Assembly (NCBI RefSeq): GCF_017744655.1
Contig: NZ_JAGIAW010000007.1
Span: 248,001-312,000, forward strand
Length of the DNA: 64,000 nucleotides
Reading direction: 5' to 3'
Origin: Devosia sp.
GTDB taxonomy: Bacteria; Pseudomonadota; Alphaproteobacteria; Rhizobiales; Devosiaceae
Shown here: piece by piece, positions 47,823 to 57,962 of the stretch
Layout: every line of letters starts with the position of its first letter
Numbering within the stretch: position 1 is the first letter of the stretch
Program-made: the position numbers and the translations under genes
The notes under the pieces: model-generated
Databases searched by the model: none
Told to the model about the DNA's origin: nothing
The model's input: the letters and a program-made list of their open reading frames with translations, nothing else

Positions 47823-48911
47823 CTAGTCCGCCCGCACGATCCGGTTGATGTGCCCCATCTTCCGCCCCGGCCGCGCTTCCGCCTTGCCATAAAGATGCGG
47901 CTGGGTGTCGCCATCGATGCCACCCGGCACCACGTCGACCTCATCGCCAATGAGATTCTGCATCACCACATCGGCATAGCGCTTGGGATCCCCCAGCGGC
48001 CAGCCGGCCACGGCCCGCATATGCTGCTCGAACTGGTCGGTGAGGCACACAGCCTCCGTCCAGTGCCCCGAATTGTGCACGCGCGGCGCAATCTCATTGA
48101 CCACCAGACTTGGCCGCTCGCCACCGAGCACGAAGAATTCGACGCCAAGTACGCCGACATAGTCGAGCGCAACGACAATCACCTTGGCGAGCATGGCCGC
48201 ATGCTTGGCGAGACCCGCCGAAATGTCGGCGGGCACAGTGGACGTGTAGAGAATATGGTGCCGGTGCACATTCTCGGCCGGGTCGAACGCCCTCACCGAG
48301 CCATCGGCCCCACGCGCCACGACAACCGAAATTTCCTTTTCAAAAGGAACAAAGCCTTCCAGCACCAGCGGATGCGGCTTCAGCTCGGCAAACGCGGCGT
48401 CGGCATCGCCCGGCTCGCGCAGCACCCGCTGCCCCTTGCCGTCATAGCCCAGCCGCGTCGTCTTCAGCACCGCCGGCAGGCCAAGCTCGGCCACGGCAGC
48501 CTTCAAATCTTCCAGCGAATGCACCGCGCGATAAGGCGCCACCGGAATATTCTTCGAAGCCAAAAATCCCTTCTCGGCCAGCCGATCCTGCGAGATCGCC
48601 AGCGCATTGACGCCCGGCCGCAGTGGTTTCAGGCTTGCCAAAATTTCCGCCGTCGCCGAGGGCACATTCTCGAATTCATACGTGATGACATCAACCTGCG
48701 CCGCAAATTCGCGCAGCGCCGCCTCATCGTCATATGCCGCCACCGTCTTGAACGGCGTCACATCGAATGCCGGGCTCTGCGGGTCCGGGCAATAGATATG
48801 GCTCTTCAGCCCCAGCTTTGCCCCGGCTAGCGCCAGCATGCGACCAAGTTGACCGCCCCCCAGAATACCAATGGTCGAACCGGGACGCAGCGAGACGGGG
48901 GTATCGGACAA
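47823..48911 (-). CDS. purK: 5-(carboxyamino)imidazole ribonucleotide synthase
   Basis: A 362-residue ATP-grasp enzyme that carboxylates AIR to N5-CAIR with ATP and bicarbonate in purine synthesis, handing the product to PurE. Signatures: GILGGGQLGRMLA at the start, ITYEFENVP, TTRLGYDGKGQ, LEGFVPFEKEISVVVAR, FFVLGGERPSLVVNEIAPRVHNSGHWT. I place the start at TTG 48911 because it begins 4 bases after the purE stop and 9 residues before PGSTIGILGGGQLGR; ATG 48974 would overlap purE by 59 bases. Operon purE-purK. Confidence 0.92.
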   Translation of the reverse strand: MSDTPVSLRPGSTIGILGGGQLGRMLALAGAKLGLKSHIYCPDPQSPAFDVTPFKTVAAYDDEAALREFAAQVDVITYEFENVPSATAEILASLKPLRPGVNALAISQDRLAEKGFLASKNIPVAPYRAVHSLEDLKAAVAELGLPAVLKTTRLGYDGKGQRVLREPGDADAAFAELKPHPLVLEGFVPFEKEISVVVARGADGSVRAFDPAENVHRHHILYTSTVPADISAGLAKHAAMLAKVIVVALDYVGVLGVEFFVLGGERPSLVVNEIAPRVHNSGHWTEAVCLTDQFEQHMRAVAGWPLGDPKRYADVVMQNLIGDEVDVVPGGIDGDTQPHLYGKAEARPGRKMGHINRIVRAD

Positions 48912-48915
48912 GGCT

Positions 48916-49407
48916 TTACTCGGTATCGGAAGGAAATTGCGGGACGGATGCAGTCTGCCGCGCGCGATGCGCATCGAGCCGGTCGGCCAGCTCATCATCG
49001 TTCAGCGCCAGCACGGAAGCGGCCAGCAGCGCCGCATTGATCGCGCCCGGCTCGCCAATGGCCAGCGTCCCGACAGGCACGCCACCCGGCATCTGCACGA
49101 TGGAATAGAGGCTATCCATGCCGCTCAGCGCCTTCGAACGCACCGGCACGCCGAACACCGGCAATGGCGTCATCGCGGCGATCATGCCCGGCAGGTGCGC
49201 CGCGCCCCCGGCCCCAGCAATGATGATCTTGATCCCCTCAGCCCGCGCATTCATGGCGAAGTCAACGAGCCGCTCGGGCGTACGATGCGCCGAAACGATC
49301 CGCGCCTCATATTCGATCTCGAGATTTTCGAGGGTTTCGGCGGCCAGCCGCATGGTGGGCCAGTCCGATTGGCTGCCCATGACGATGGCAACTGGTGGCT
49401 TGAGCAT
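48916..49407 (-). CDS. purE: N5-carboxyaminoimidazole ribonucleotide mutase
   Basis: A 163-residue class I PurE that moves the carboxyl group to give CAIR. Family segments: [80 protein letters not shown] 49407 has GGGGGAGAAC upstream. First gene of the purEK operon. Confidence 0.95.
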   Translation of the reverse strand: MLKPPVAIVMGSQSDWPTMRLAAETLENLEIEYEARIVSAHRTPERLVDFAMNARAEGIKIIIAGAGGAAHLPGMIAAMTPLPVFGVPVRSKALSGMDSLYSIVQMPGGVPVGTLAIGEPGAINAALLAASVLALNDDELADRLDAHRARQTASVPQFPSDTE

Positions 49408-49480
49408 GGCGAGTTCTCCCCCTGCCGCTCCGCAAAGCGCGCATCTAGCCTAAAAAACGCCAGCGCTCAAGGCGCCTCAA

Positions 49481-49525
49481 GCATGTCTCCCGAAAGTGGT
49501 CACCGGTTTCGGGGCAAAGACATGC
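49481..49525. repeat. RIME-like palindromic repeat upstream of purE
   Basis: Outer arms GCATGTC (49481-49487) and GACATGC (49519-49525), inner arms CCGAAA and TTTCGG around GTGGTCACCGG. It shares the GCAT..CCGAAA..TTTCGG..ATGC layout with the element at 26921-26966. Just beyond lies an AAGCGTGTTTACGCTT hairpin (49540-49555). Confidence 0.6.
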
Positions 49526-49570
49526 CCACAAAGAAAGCTGAAGCGTGTTTACGCTTTAGCGCCAAAACCG

Positions 49571-49786
49571 TCAGGCGATAATGTCTGGAAGAAGAATGCT
49601 TTCGAGCTGCACGATGCGGTCTTTTAGCGCCAGCTTGCGCTTCTTCAGCCGCTGCACCAGCATCCGGTCGGCAAATTGCGACTGCGTCAGCGTGTGGATG
49701 GCGGCATCCAGGTCTGCATGCTCCTGGCGCTTGGTCGCCAGCTCCAGCCCGAATTGGGCTTCCTGTTCCTTGTCGAGCTGCAGCAT
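49571..49786 (-). CDS. DUF465/YdcH-family coiled-coil protein
   Basis: A 71-residue helical protein (MLQLDKEQEAQFGLELATKRQEHADLDAAIHTL..RLKKRKLALKDRIVQLE). LKKRKLALKDRI is the DUF465 signature. Function unknown. Start ATG 49786 matches family length but no ribosome-binding site is evident; GTG 49816 would add ten residues. It is back to back with a second DUF465 gene. Confidence 0.8.
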   Translation of the reverse strand: MLQLDKEQEAQFGLELATKRQEHADLDAAIHTLTQSQFADRMLVQRLKKRKLALKDRIVQLESILLPDIIA

Positions 49787-49937
49787 AGAAAAACCAATAG
49801 TCCCGCCCCAACTCACACTTGGTTAACGCATCGGATGACGATTTGCATCTCAATTCGATCACCCTCTTTTGAGGCAGTCGACAAAGCGTGAAAGATTTGT
49901 GACTATCCCCTCGTCCACGATGTCGAAGGAGTTGTCT

Positions 49938-50114
49938 ATGACTACTGAAGGCCACATCGCAGCGCTGGAACGGCGCCATCAGGAACTGGACCGGCAGATT
50001 CAGGCAGAGATGCAGAATCGCCAGATTGATGACCTGATGGTCTCAGCGCTCAAGCGCAAAAAGCTGGAAGTAAAAGACGAAATTGCCCGCTTCAATGTGA
50101 TGGAGCGGCACTGA
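49938..50114 (+). CDS. DUF465/YdcH-family coiled-coil protein
   Basis: A 58-residue member of the same family (EGHIAALERRHQELDRQIQAEMQ..ALKRKKLEVKDEIARFN), with the ALKRKKLEVKDEI signature. ATG 49938 follows AAGGAG. It diverges from the other DUF465 gene; the intergenic space of about 150 bases must hold both promoters. A terminator follows. Confidence 0.85.
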   Translation: MTTEGHIAALERRHQELDRQIQAEMQNRQIDDLMVSALKRKKLEVKDEIARFNVMERH

Positions 50115-50146
50115 TCCGGTTGGACGACCAGACACACTGAATTCTT

Positions 50147-50180
50147 GAGGGTCACGGATTTCTCCGCGGCCCTTTTTATT
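50147..50180 (+). terminator. Terminator after the rightward DUF465 gene
   Basis: GAGGGTCACGG-ATTTCT-CCGCGGCCC followed by TTTTTATTTG. The stem has a mismatch in the middle but a good T-run. Confidence 0.7.
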
Positions 50181-50214
50181 TGCCCTGACACCCCAGAAGC
50201 ACAAATCATTAGGA

Positions 50215-50229
50215 TTAACACCCTCTTAA
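50215..50229 (+). promoter_or_regulatory. Perfect CtrA-type box TTAA-N7-TTAA
   Basis: TTAACACCCTCTTAA: TTAA at 50215-50218 and 50226-50229 with exactly seven bases between, the consensus for the alphaproteobacterial cell-cycle regulator CtrA, 56 bases upstream of the sigma-54 response regulator start. Confidence 0.55.
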
Positions 50230-50285
50230 GTCACTTTCCTCATTCTCTCCCAAAACGGCACACCCGATTCGTGCCGAGCAACGAC

Positions 50286-51788
<1,503 letters not shown>

Positions 51789-51822
51789 ACGAAGTTTATC
51801 GCCGCATAGCCGCTGTGTCCGT

Positions 51823-51854
51823 ACGGCCCTTGCGCTCTAGCAGGGCCGTGCTTT
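51823..51854 (+). terminator. Probable terminator after the response regulator
   Basis: ACGGCCCT (51823-51830) and AGGGCCGT (51842-51849), perfect 8-bp stem, followed by GCTTTAGAG, a weak T-run. Confidence 0.55.
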
Positions 51855-51884
51855 AGAGCACGGGCAACATCGGCAACCCCAGTA

Positions 51885-51935
51885 GTCCTCATGGTGAGGT
51901 GCGGAGCGTTAGCGCAGCCTCGAACCACGAGGACG
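51885..51935. repeat. REP-like element, CCTCATGGTGAGG type
   Basis: CCTCATGGTGAGG..GCGGAGCGTTAGCGCAGCCTCGAACCACGAGG, the second member of the family seen at 38468-38514. It ends about 50 bases before the ABC-F gene. Confidence 0.7.
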
Positions 51936-51982
51936 TGGCACCGCACTGTTGAGGCCTACTGAATTTCTCAGAAGGCCCAAAA

Positions 51983-53605
51983 ATGATCCGCCTCGAAAGC
52001 ATCGGCAAGCAAAACGGCAAGCAGATTGTCTTCATCGAGGCGTCGGCAACGCTCCTCAAGGGCGAAAAGATCGGCCTCGTTGGCCCCAATGGCGCCGGCA
52101 AGACCACGCTTTTCCGCATGATCACCGGCGAGGAACAGCCTGATGAAGGCCAGGTCTCGGTCGAGCGCGGCACCACCATCGGCTATTTCAGCCAGGATGT
52201 CGGCGAAATGTCCGGCCGCAGCGCCGTCACCGAGGTCATGGATGGCGCCGGCCCCGTCAGCGCCATCGTCGTCGAAATGCGCGCCCTCGAAGCCGATATG
52301 GGCAATCCCGACAAAGCCGACGAGATGGACGCCATCATCGAACGCTACGGGGAAATCCAGCATCAGTTCGAAGAGCTCGACGGCTATTCCCTCGATGGCC
52401 GCGCCCGCGAAGTCCTCGATGGCCTCGGCTTCTCCCAGGAAATGATGGATGGCGATGTCGGCGCCCTTTCCGGCGGCTGGAAGATGCGCGTCGCGCTCGC
52501 CAAAATCCTCCTCATGCGCCCCGACGCGCTGCTGCTCGACGAACCCTCCAACCACCTCGACCTCGAAAGCCTGATCTGGCTCGAAGCCTTCCTGCAGAAT
52601 TATCAGGGTGCCCTGTTCATGACCTCGCACGACCGCGAATTCATGAACCGCATCTGCACCAAAATCGTCGAGATCGACGCCGGCTCGCTCACCACCTATT
52701 CCGGCAATTACGAATTCTACCAGCAGCAGCGCGCCATCGCCGAAAAGAACCAGCAGGCCCAGTTCGAGCGCCAGCAGGCCATGCTCGCCAAAGAACTGGA
52801 CTTCATCGCCCGCTTCAAAGCCCGCGCTTCCCACGCTGCCCAGGTCCAAAGCCGCGTCAAGAAACTGGACAAGATCGACCGCGTCGAGCCGCCAAAACGC
52901 CGCCAGACCGTCGAGTTCGAATTCCGCCCCGCCCCGCGCTCGGGCGAAGACGTCGCGCTTTTGAAGGGCGTGTCAAAAAGCTACGGCTCCCGCTCCATTT
53001 ATGACGGCCTCGATTTCCACGTCCGCCGCCGCGAGCGCTGGGCCATCATGGGCATCAACGGCGCCGGCAAATCGACGCTTTTGAAACTGGTCACCGGTAC
53101 CACCGAGCCCGACCAAGGCACGGTCTCGCGCGGCCCCTCGGTAAAAATGGCCTATTTCGCCCAGCACGCCATGGATGTGCTCGATGGCGACCTGACCGTC
53201 TTCCAGCAGCTCGAATATTCCTTCCCCCAGGCCGGCCAGGCCCCGCTCCGCGCCCTTGCCGGCTGCTTTGGTTTCTCCGGCGACGAAATCGAAAAGAAGT
53301 GCCGCGTCCTTTCGGGCGGCGAAAAGGCCCGCCTCGTCATGGCCATGATGCTCTTCGATCCGCCGAACTTTTTGGTCCTCGACGAGCCGACCAACCACCT
53401 CGACATCGCCACCAAGGAAATGCTGATCACGGCGCTGAGCCAATATGAGGGCACCATGCTCTTCGTCAGCCACGACCGCCACTTCCTCGCCGCGCTCTCC
53501 AACCGTGTGCTCGAACTCACCCCCGAAGGCGTCCATGCCTATGGCGGCGGCTATACCGAATATGTGCAGTCCACCGGCCGTGAAGCCCCGGGTCTGCATA
53601 GCTGA
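51983..53605 (+). CDS. ABC-F family ATPase (YbiT/Uup-like)
   Basis: A 540-residue soluble protein with two ABC domains and no membrane part. First: Walker A GPNGAGKTT near residue 36, signature LSGGWKMRVALAKILL, Walker B LLLDEPSNHLD. Second: GINGAGKSTLL, LSGGEKARLVMAMMLF, LVLDEPTNHLD. The linker (about 240-300) is the charged P-site tRNA interaction motif region typical of ABC-F translation factors, which bind the ribosomal E site. Start ATG 51983 follows AGAAGG. Exact subclass is not certain. Confidence 0.9.
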   Translation: MIRLESIGKQNGKQIVFIEASATLLKGEKIGLVGPNGAGKTTLFRMITGEEQPDEGQVSVERGTTIGYFSQDVGEMSGRSAVTEVMDGAGPVSAIVVEMRALEADMGNPDKADEMDAIIERYGEIQHQFEELDGYSLDGRAREVLDGLGFSQEMMDGDVGALSGGWKMRVALAKILLMRPDALLLDEPSNHLDLESLIWLEAFLQNYQGALFMTSHDREFMNRICTKIVEIDAGSLTTYSGNYEFYQQQRAIAEKNQQAQFERQQAMLAKELDFIARFKARASHAAQVQSRVKKLDKIDRVEPPKRRQTVEFEFRPAPRSGEDVALLKGVSKSYGSRSIYDGLDFHVRRRERWAIMGINGAGKSTLLKLVTGTTEPDQGTVSRGPSVKMAYFAQHAMDVLDGDLTVFQQLEYSFPQAGQAPLRALAGCFGFSGDEIEKKCRVLSGGEKARLVMAMMLFDPPNFLVLDEPTNHLDIATKEMLITALSQYEGTMLFVSHDRHFLAALSNRVLELTPEGVHAYGGGYTEYVQSTGREAPGLHS

Positions 53606-53905
53606 ACAAGCACTGCTCTACGCCCCCACCGAGCGGCGCTTCCAAAGCCATCTCAGCCTTCGTCACCACCGGGCTTGTCCCGGTGGTCCATGCCATCCGC
53701 AGGATGGCGGGCCTCCCCGAGATGGATTGCCGGGACAGGCCCGGCAATGACGACGAAGTGAAAAAGCCGGAAAGCCTTGGACTCCCTAACGCTACCTTTC
53801 ACAAATCGATAAAACCCGGTGCGTTAACCTTATTCCTTACCCGATCATTAAGACCTTGAGACGATTTTGGGCCTCATGTTTAGGCGTATATCGACGAGGC
53901 CCAAA
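53606..53905. other. Intergenic region with REP element and OMP promoter
   Basis: After the ABC-F stop, most of this 300-base gap is the inverted composite REP element (53660-53752). The right part includes TTAACC and TTAAG motifs (53825 and 53849) that are not spaced as a CtrA box, and GAGG before the OMP start. No gene is seen. Confidence 0.5.
53660..53752 (-). repeat. Composite 93-bp REP/BIME-like element, copy B (inverted)
   Basis: Read on the minus strand it repeats copy A at 46514-46608 in the same order: GTCATTGCCGGGC..CCGGCAATCC, CCATCCTGCGG, then GGACCACCGGG..CCCGGTGGTGACGA. Conservation of the whole composite rather than single palindromes suggests it moves or is maintained as one unit. 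Confidence 0.75.
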
Positions 53906-54580
53906 ATGAAGCGTTCCGCCATTGTGATTTCTGCTCTCCTGGCGCTGACGGCGTCGGCCGGAGCCGCCGATCTGGGTTGGAACAGCGCCCCGGCCACGTC
54001 GCCGATGTATTCGTCCACCTCGGTCACCGACTGGAACGGCTTCTATGCCGGCGTCAACGGCGGCTACACCTGGGGCAACACCACCAATTCCCCGGCCATC
54101 GTCAACACCAACAATAACAGCTCCGGCTGGACTGCTGGTGCCCAGGCCGGCTTCAACGCCGACATGGGCGGCCTCGTGATCGGCGCCGAAGGCGACCTGC
54201 AATGGGCCAACCTCGCCTACAGCGAGCCGGCCGTCACCCCCGGCACCTTTGAAGCCAAGCTCGACATGTTCGGCACCGTCCGCGCCCGCGCTGGCGGCAC
54301 CTTCGGCCAGGTCATGCCCTATGTAACCCTCGGCGCCGCTTTCGGTCGCGGCACCGCCCAGGTCGTCAATGGCGGCGTCACCACCTCGCAGTCGGCCACC
54401 CATTTCGGCTGGACCGCCGGTCTCGGCATCGAAGCCAAGGCCACCGACAATATCTCGGTCAAGGCCGAATACCTCTATGTCGACCTCGGCAGCCAGTCCT
54501 ATGGCGGTCTCCCGGGCGGCGCCCGCGACATCGGCCACAAGTTCAGCGTCATCCGCGCCGGCGTGAATTACAGCTTCTAA
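53906..54580 (+). CDS. Outer-membrane beta-barrel (Omp25/RopB-like) protein
   Basis: A 224-residue outer-membrane protein: signal MKRSAIVISALLALTASAGAA, then barrel strands WNGFYAGVNGGYTWG, GWTAGAQAGFNADMGGLVIGAEGDLQW, GTVRARAGGTFGQVMPYVTLGAAFG, GWTAGLGIEAKATDNISVKAEYLYVDLG, ending VIRAGVNYSF with the terminal phenylalanine. It belongs with the 4080 gene in the rhizobial porin-like family. ATG 53906 follows GAGG. A strong terminator follows. Confidence 0.9.
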   Translation: MKRSAIVISALLALTASAGAADLGWNSAPATSPMYSSTSVTDWNGFYAGVNGGYTWGNTTNSPAIVNTNNNSSGWTAGAQAGFNADMGGLVIGAEGDLQWANLAYSEPAVTPGTFEAKLDMFGTVRARAGGTFGQVMPYVTLGAAFGRGTAQVVNGGVTTSQSATHFGWTAGLGIEAKATDNISVKAEYLYVDLGSQSYGGLPGGARDIGHKFSVIRAGVNYSF

Positions 54581-54611
54581 GCCAAGGCCGAAAAGCAGCA
54601 GCTCACATAAG

Positions 54612-54647
54612 AAGGCCCCGTTGGCATCGCCGACGGGGCTTTTTGTC
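54612..54647. terminator. Bidirectional terminator after the OMP gene
   Basis: GGCCCCGTTGGC-ATC-GCCGACGGGGC followed by TTTTTGTC rightward and, for the converging gene, CTTCTTATG leftward; the rightward direction is the stronger one. Confidence 0.88.
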
Positions 54648-55142
54648 TTATCCGCACTGGCCGAGCACTTTGGCGATTGCGGCATTGGAGCCTCTGGCGC
54701 CGAATTCGTGCCCGTCGAATACTTCCAGCCCGCCCTCTGCCTTGCGCCGGACGAACCCGACCCGGATCATATCACCCGCACGTTGTGCGATCCCCGCCCA
54801 TTGCCTTGCCACCGGTCCACGCACCAGGATCGAGCTGCCATCGCTATGGATGAGTGGAAAATCCTGCGCGAAAATCGTGCCGCCTGTCGCAGCGAGGCTG
54901 CCGGAGGCCGGTCCACTGGCATTAATGGCCAGGCTCAAACTTGTTGCCGAGGCCACTTCCCGGCTCGGCTTGCGCACCCAATAAGCCATGGCGAGATCGC
55001 CGCCGCGGCAGGCGAATTGGAACTGCGCATCGCCATTGTCGAAATAGGCGATCGGCACATTGCCGCCTTCATATTTCCAGTCGGCAGCAAGGCTTGGCGT
55101 TGCGAGCAAGAGGCAAAGCGCAATGAATGGGAGTCTGGGCAT
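54648..55142 (-). CDS. Secreted protein of unknown function
   Basis: A 164-residue exported protein: signal MPRLPFIALCLLLATPSLAADW, cleavage after residue 19. The mature part carries three cysteines (FACRGGDLAMAYWVRKP and GQCG at the end) and short beta segments. I do not recognise a family. ATG 55142 is chosen because it opens the signal peptide and has GAGAG upstream. It is separate from the nagB operon, lying downstream of nagB in the same direction. Confidence 0.7.
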   Translation of the reverse strand: MPRLPFIALCLLLATPSLAADWKYEGGNVPIAYFDNGDAQFQFACRGGDLAMAYWVRKPSREVASATSLSLAINASGPASGSLAATGGTIFAQDFPLIHSDGSSILVRGPVARQWAGIAQRAGDMIRVGFVRRKAEGGLEVFDGHEFGARGSNAAIAKVLGQCG

Positions 55143-55228
55143 CACGCTCTCGGCCTCGGTCTTCGGGGAAAAGGTCACTGCACTGCAGCCCCACCACCTT
55201 GAGACGGCTTGGTAAACGCGCTGCTAAC

Positions 55229-55978
55229 TCACGCCTCTGCCTGGTGCCCCATCCCCGCAAAAGCTGCCGCGTCGCAGAACACGGTCACGTGACCATGCCC
55301 CTGCAGGGCTGAAGCGGGACAGGTCTCATCCGGCGGCGCCAGAAAAGCCCGGGCCAGGGCTTCCGCCTTGCCGTCGCCCGCTGCCACCAGCACGATTTCC
55401 CGCGCCTCGAGAATGGTTCCTATCCCCATGGTGATCGCTTCCGGCGGCGGCACCTCGCCCGGCGGAAAATCGCTGGTATTGGCGGCAATGGTGGATGGCG
55501 TCAGCCTCGCAACCTGCGTGCGGCCATCAAAGGCCGAGCCTGGCTCGTTGAACCCGATATGGCCATTGCGTCCGATGCCGAGCAATTGCACGTCCATTCC
55601 ACCGCACGCCGTGATCGCCGCTTCGTAGGCAAGGCACGCTGCTGCCGCATCACCATCGGCCTCGGGCAACAGCGCCCGGGCCGCTGGCAGATCGACATGG
55701 CGGAAGAAATTCTCCTCCATATAGCGCCGGAACGAAGCAGGATGGTTCGGTGCCAGCCCGACATATTCGTCGAGATTAAAACTGGACGCCTCCGCAAAGG
55801 AGAGCCCCGTCTCGACGCTCACCCGCACCAGGGCTTCATAGATCGGCACAAAGGTCTTGCCGGTGGCAAGCCCAAGCACCGTCTCAGGACGCGCCCGAAC
55901 CGCTTCGGCGATATGGGCGGCAACCGCCTCAGCCACTGCCTCCGGCGAGGCAAAAACCTGAAATTGAGCTTTGGTCAT
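55229..55978 (-). CDS. nagB: Glucosamine-6-phosphate deaminase
   Basis: A 249-residue NagB-type isomerase-deaminase, converting glucosamine-6-phosphate to fructose-6-phosphate and ammonia. Residues of the family: SSFNLDEYVGL (catalytic base aspartate), the LLGIGRNGHIGFNEPG loop (asparagine where the long E. coli enzyme has aspartate, as in short NagB proteins) and LATGKTFVPIYEAL phosphate loop. It is the last gene of the seven-gene leftward sugar operon, 20 bases after the kinase gene. A related deaminase substrate (another amino-sugar phosphate) cannot be excluded. Confidence 0.88.
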   Translation of the reverse strand: MTKAQFQVFASPEAVAEAVAAHIAEAVRARPETVLGLATGKTFVPIYEALVRVSVETGLSFAEASSFNLDEYVGLAPNHPASFRRYMEENFFRHVDLPAARALLPEADGDAAAACLAYEAAITACGGMDVQLLGIGRNGHIGFNEPGSAFDGRTQVARLTPSTIAANTSDFPPGEVPPPEAITMGIGTILEAREIVLVAAGDGKAEALARAFLAPPDETCPASALQGHGHVTVFCDAAAFAGMGHQAEA

Positions 55979-55998
55979 GGGTCTCTATGGAAAAAAAG

Positions 55999-56898
55999 TC
56001 AGCTCGCGCTGCGAATGCTGCCGGTGCCGCCCGACGCCTGAACCGAGCTTGTGCCGGCCTCGATGGCGGCCATCAAGGCGGTGCGATTGTCCGCGCCATT
56101 GAGCCAGGCGTGCAGGAAGCCGGCATTGAAGGCATCACCTGCCCCGGTCGTATCCACCACTTCGACACGCGGGCTGGGCAGATCGATGATCACCTCGCCC
56201 GCCGCCAGAATGGCGCCTTCGCCGCCGCGCTTCAGCGCCACCACCGGAAAATGCCGCTGCAACACTGCCAGCGCCGCGCCGGGATCGCTCATGCCGGTCA
56301 GCGCCTCCGCCTCTTCCATATTGGGAAGGAAGATATCGACACCCGCCGCCCGCTCGAAAAACAGGGGATCGCGGATAAGCGCATCGTCCCAGCTCGGATC
56401 GAGCGACACGGTCAGCCCATGGCTTTTGGCCTTGGCAATGGCATCGGGCATTTCATGCAAAGTCGCATATTCGGCAATATGCAAATGCGCCACCCCGGGA
56501 GAGGCGACCGCGGCCTCGAACCCGGCCGGCCGTGCATGCCCGGCCCGGCGCGACAGGAATGCACGATCCCCGTCATGCACCATGACCACGGTCAACTGCG
56601 GCCCTGCCGTCTCGTGCCGATCGAGAAACTGCAGGTCGAGCCCGAGTTCATCAATCTGCTCGGACAGTGCCGAAGACAGCGCATCGGTACCAAAGCGTGC
56701 CAGCAGCGCCGAGTGCCGCCCGAGGGCAGCCAGGTGCGCCGCCGTAATCAGCGCACCACCGCCCGGCGTAATGGCAAAATCGCGGGCAAAGAGCTCGCGC
56801 CCCAATTGGGGCATACCGTCGAGCCCGCGAAACACCATGTCGCAATAGATGCGGCCGAGGTTCAGAACCGCCCCGGCGCGTGGAGGAGTAGAAGTCAT
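55999..56898 (-). CDS. PfkB-family carbohydrate kinase
   Basis: A 299-residue ribokinase-fold kinase: N-terminal GGGALITAAHLAALGRHSALLARFG, PDLVVKSLDPSWD-like middle, LFFERAAGVDIFLPNMEEAEALTG (substrate region), and the ATP/catalytic signature VVDTTGAGDAFNAGFLHA with the base aspartate. Substrate specificity cannot be read from the sequence; in this operon an amino sugar or its derivative is the obvious candidate. Its start overlaps the ATPase stop by ATGA. Confidence 0.88.
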   Translation of the reverse strand: MTSTPPRAGAVLNLGRIYCDMVFRGLDGMPQLGRELFARDFAITPGGGALITAAHLAALGRHSALLARFGTDALSSALSEQIDELGLDLQFLDRHETAGPQLTVVMVHDGDRAFLSRRAGHARPAGFEAAVASPGVAHLHIAEYATLHEMPDAIAKAKSHGLTVSLDPSWDDALIRDPLFFERAAGVDIFLPNMEEAEALTGMSDPGAALAVLQRHFPVVALKRGGEGAILAAGEVIIDLPSPRVEVVDTTGAGDAFNAGFLHAWLNGADNRTALMAAIEAGTSSVQASGGTGSIRSAS

Positions 56899-57962
56899 GC
56901 GCGGCCCAGAGCCTTTTCGCTGACGGCATCGAAGAGATAGAGCGACCCAACACCGGCATGAACCGAAACCGCGCTGCCAATGGCGGGCACGACACGCCCC
57001 GGCGCCGTGGCGATGACCTGCGCCTTGCCCATGGTGAGATGCACCAGCGTTTCGGAACCCAGTGGCTCCACCGCCTCGACCGTGCCCGTGGCGGAAAGCC
57101 CCGCGCCCGTCGCTTCGCCGACAACCAGATCATGGGGACGCACGCCGATCAGCGCCTTGCCCTCATGAGCCGGCAATGTCAGGCCCGAAATCGCCGCACC
57201 CTCGACGCTCAGATTGCCACCAGCAATCGTGCCTTCGACCATGTTCATCGACGGGCTGCCGATAAACCGCGCGGTAAACACATCGACCGGGTTTTCATAA
57301 AGATCGGTCGGCGAGCCCACCTGCAGGATATTGCCATCGCGCATGACGACGATCTTGTCGGCCATGGTCATGGCTTCCACCTGATCATGCGTCACATAGA
57401 CGATGGTCGTACCAAGCCGGCGATGGAGGCTCTTGATCTCCATGCGCATCTGCGAACGCAGCTGCGCGTCAAGATTGCTGAGCGGTTCGTCAAAAAGGAA
57501 AGCCGCGGGATCGCGCACCATGGCGCGGCCAATGGCAACGCGCTGGCGCTGGCCACCCGACAAAGCCGCCGGACGCCGATCGAGCAGTTTTTCAAGACCA
57601 AGCGTCTTGCCGGCCTCTTCGATCCGCTTCTGCTTTTCGGCCTTGGACAGCTTCGACGTATAAAGACCAAAACCGATATTCTGGCCCACGGTCATATGCG
57701 GGTAGATGGCGTAGTTCTGGAACACCATGGCGATATTGCGCTGCTTGGGCTCGCGCTGGTTCACCACCTCGCCGCCAATCAGCAGATTGCCGCCCGAAAT
57801 ATCCTCGAGCCCGGCGATCATGCGCAGCGTCGTCGATTTGCCACAGCCCGAGGGCCCGACGAAGACAACGAATTCCCCATCTTCAATGGTGAGGTCGATG
57901 CCATGCACGGCGCGGGTCTTGCCGTATTCCTTGACCAGTTTCTGCAGTTCGATCTTGGCCAT
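56895..57962 (-). CDS. Sugar ABC transporter ATPase (UgpC/MsmK type)
   Basis: A 355-residue ATPase of the CUT1 type: Walker A VFVGPSGCGKSTTLRM near residue 38, LSGGQRQRVAIGRAMVRDPAAFLFDEPLSNLDAQLR, H-loop YVTHDQVEAMTMAD, and a C-terminal TOBE regulatory domain. It energises the two permeases encoded upstream. Start overlaps the lyase stop (TGATG). Confidence 0.92.
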   Translation of the reverse strand: MAKIELQKLVKEYGKTRAVHGIDLTIEDGEFVVFVGPSGCGKSTTLRMIAGLEDISGGNLLIGGEVVNQREPKQRNIAMVFQNYAIYPHMTVGQNIGFGLYTSKLSKAEKQKRIEEAGKTLGLEKLLDRRPAALSGGQRQRVAIGRAMVRDPAAFLFDEPLSNLDAQLRSQMRMEIKSLHRRLGTTIVYVTHDQVEAMTMADKIVVMRDGNILQVGSPTDLYENPVDVFTARFIGSPSMNMVEGTIAGGNLSVEGAAISGLTLPAHEGKALIGVRPHDLVVGEATGAGLSATGTVEAVEPLGSETLVHLTMGKAQVIATAPGRVVPAIGSAVSVHAGVGSLYLFDAVSEKALGRA

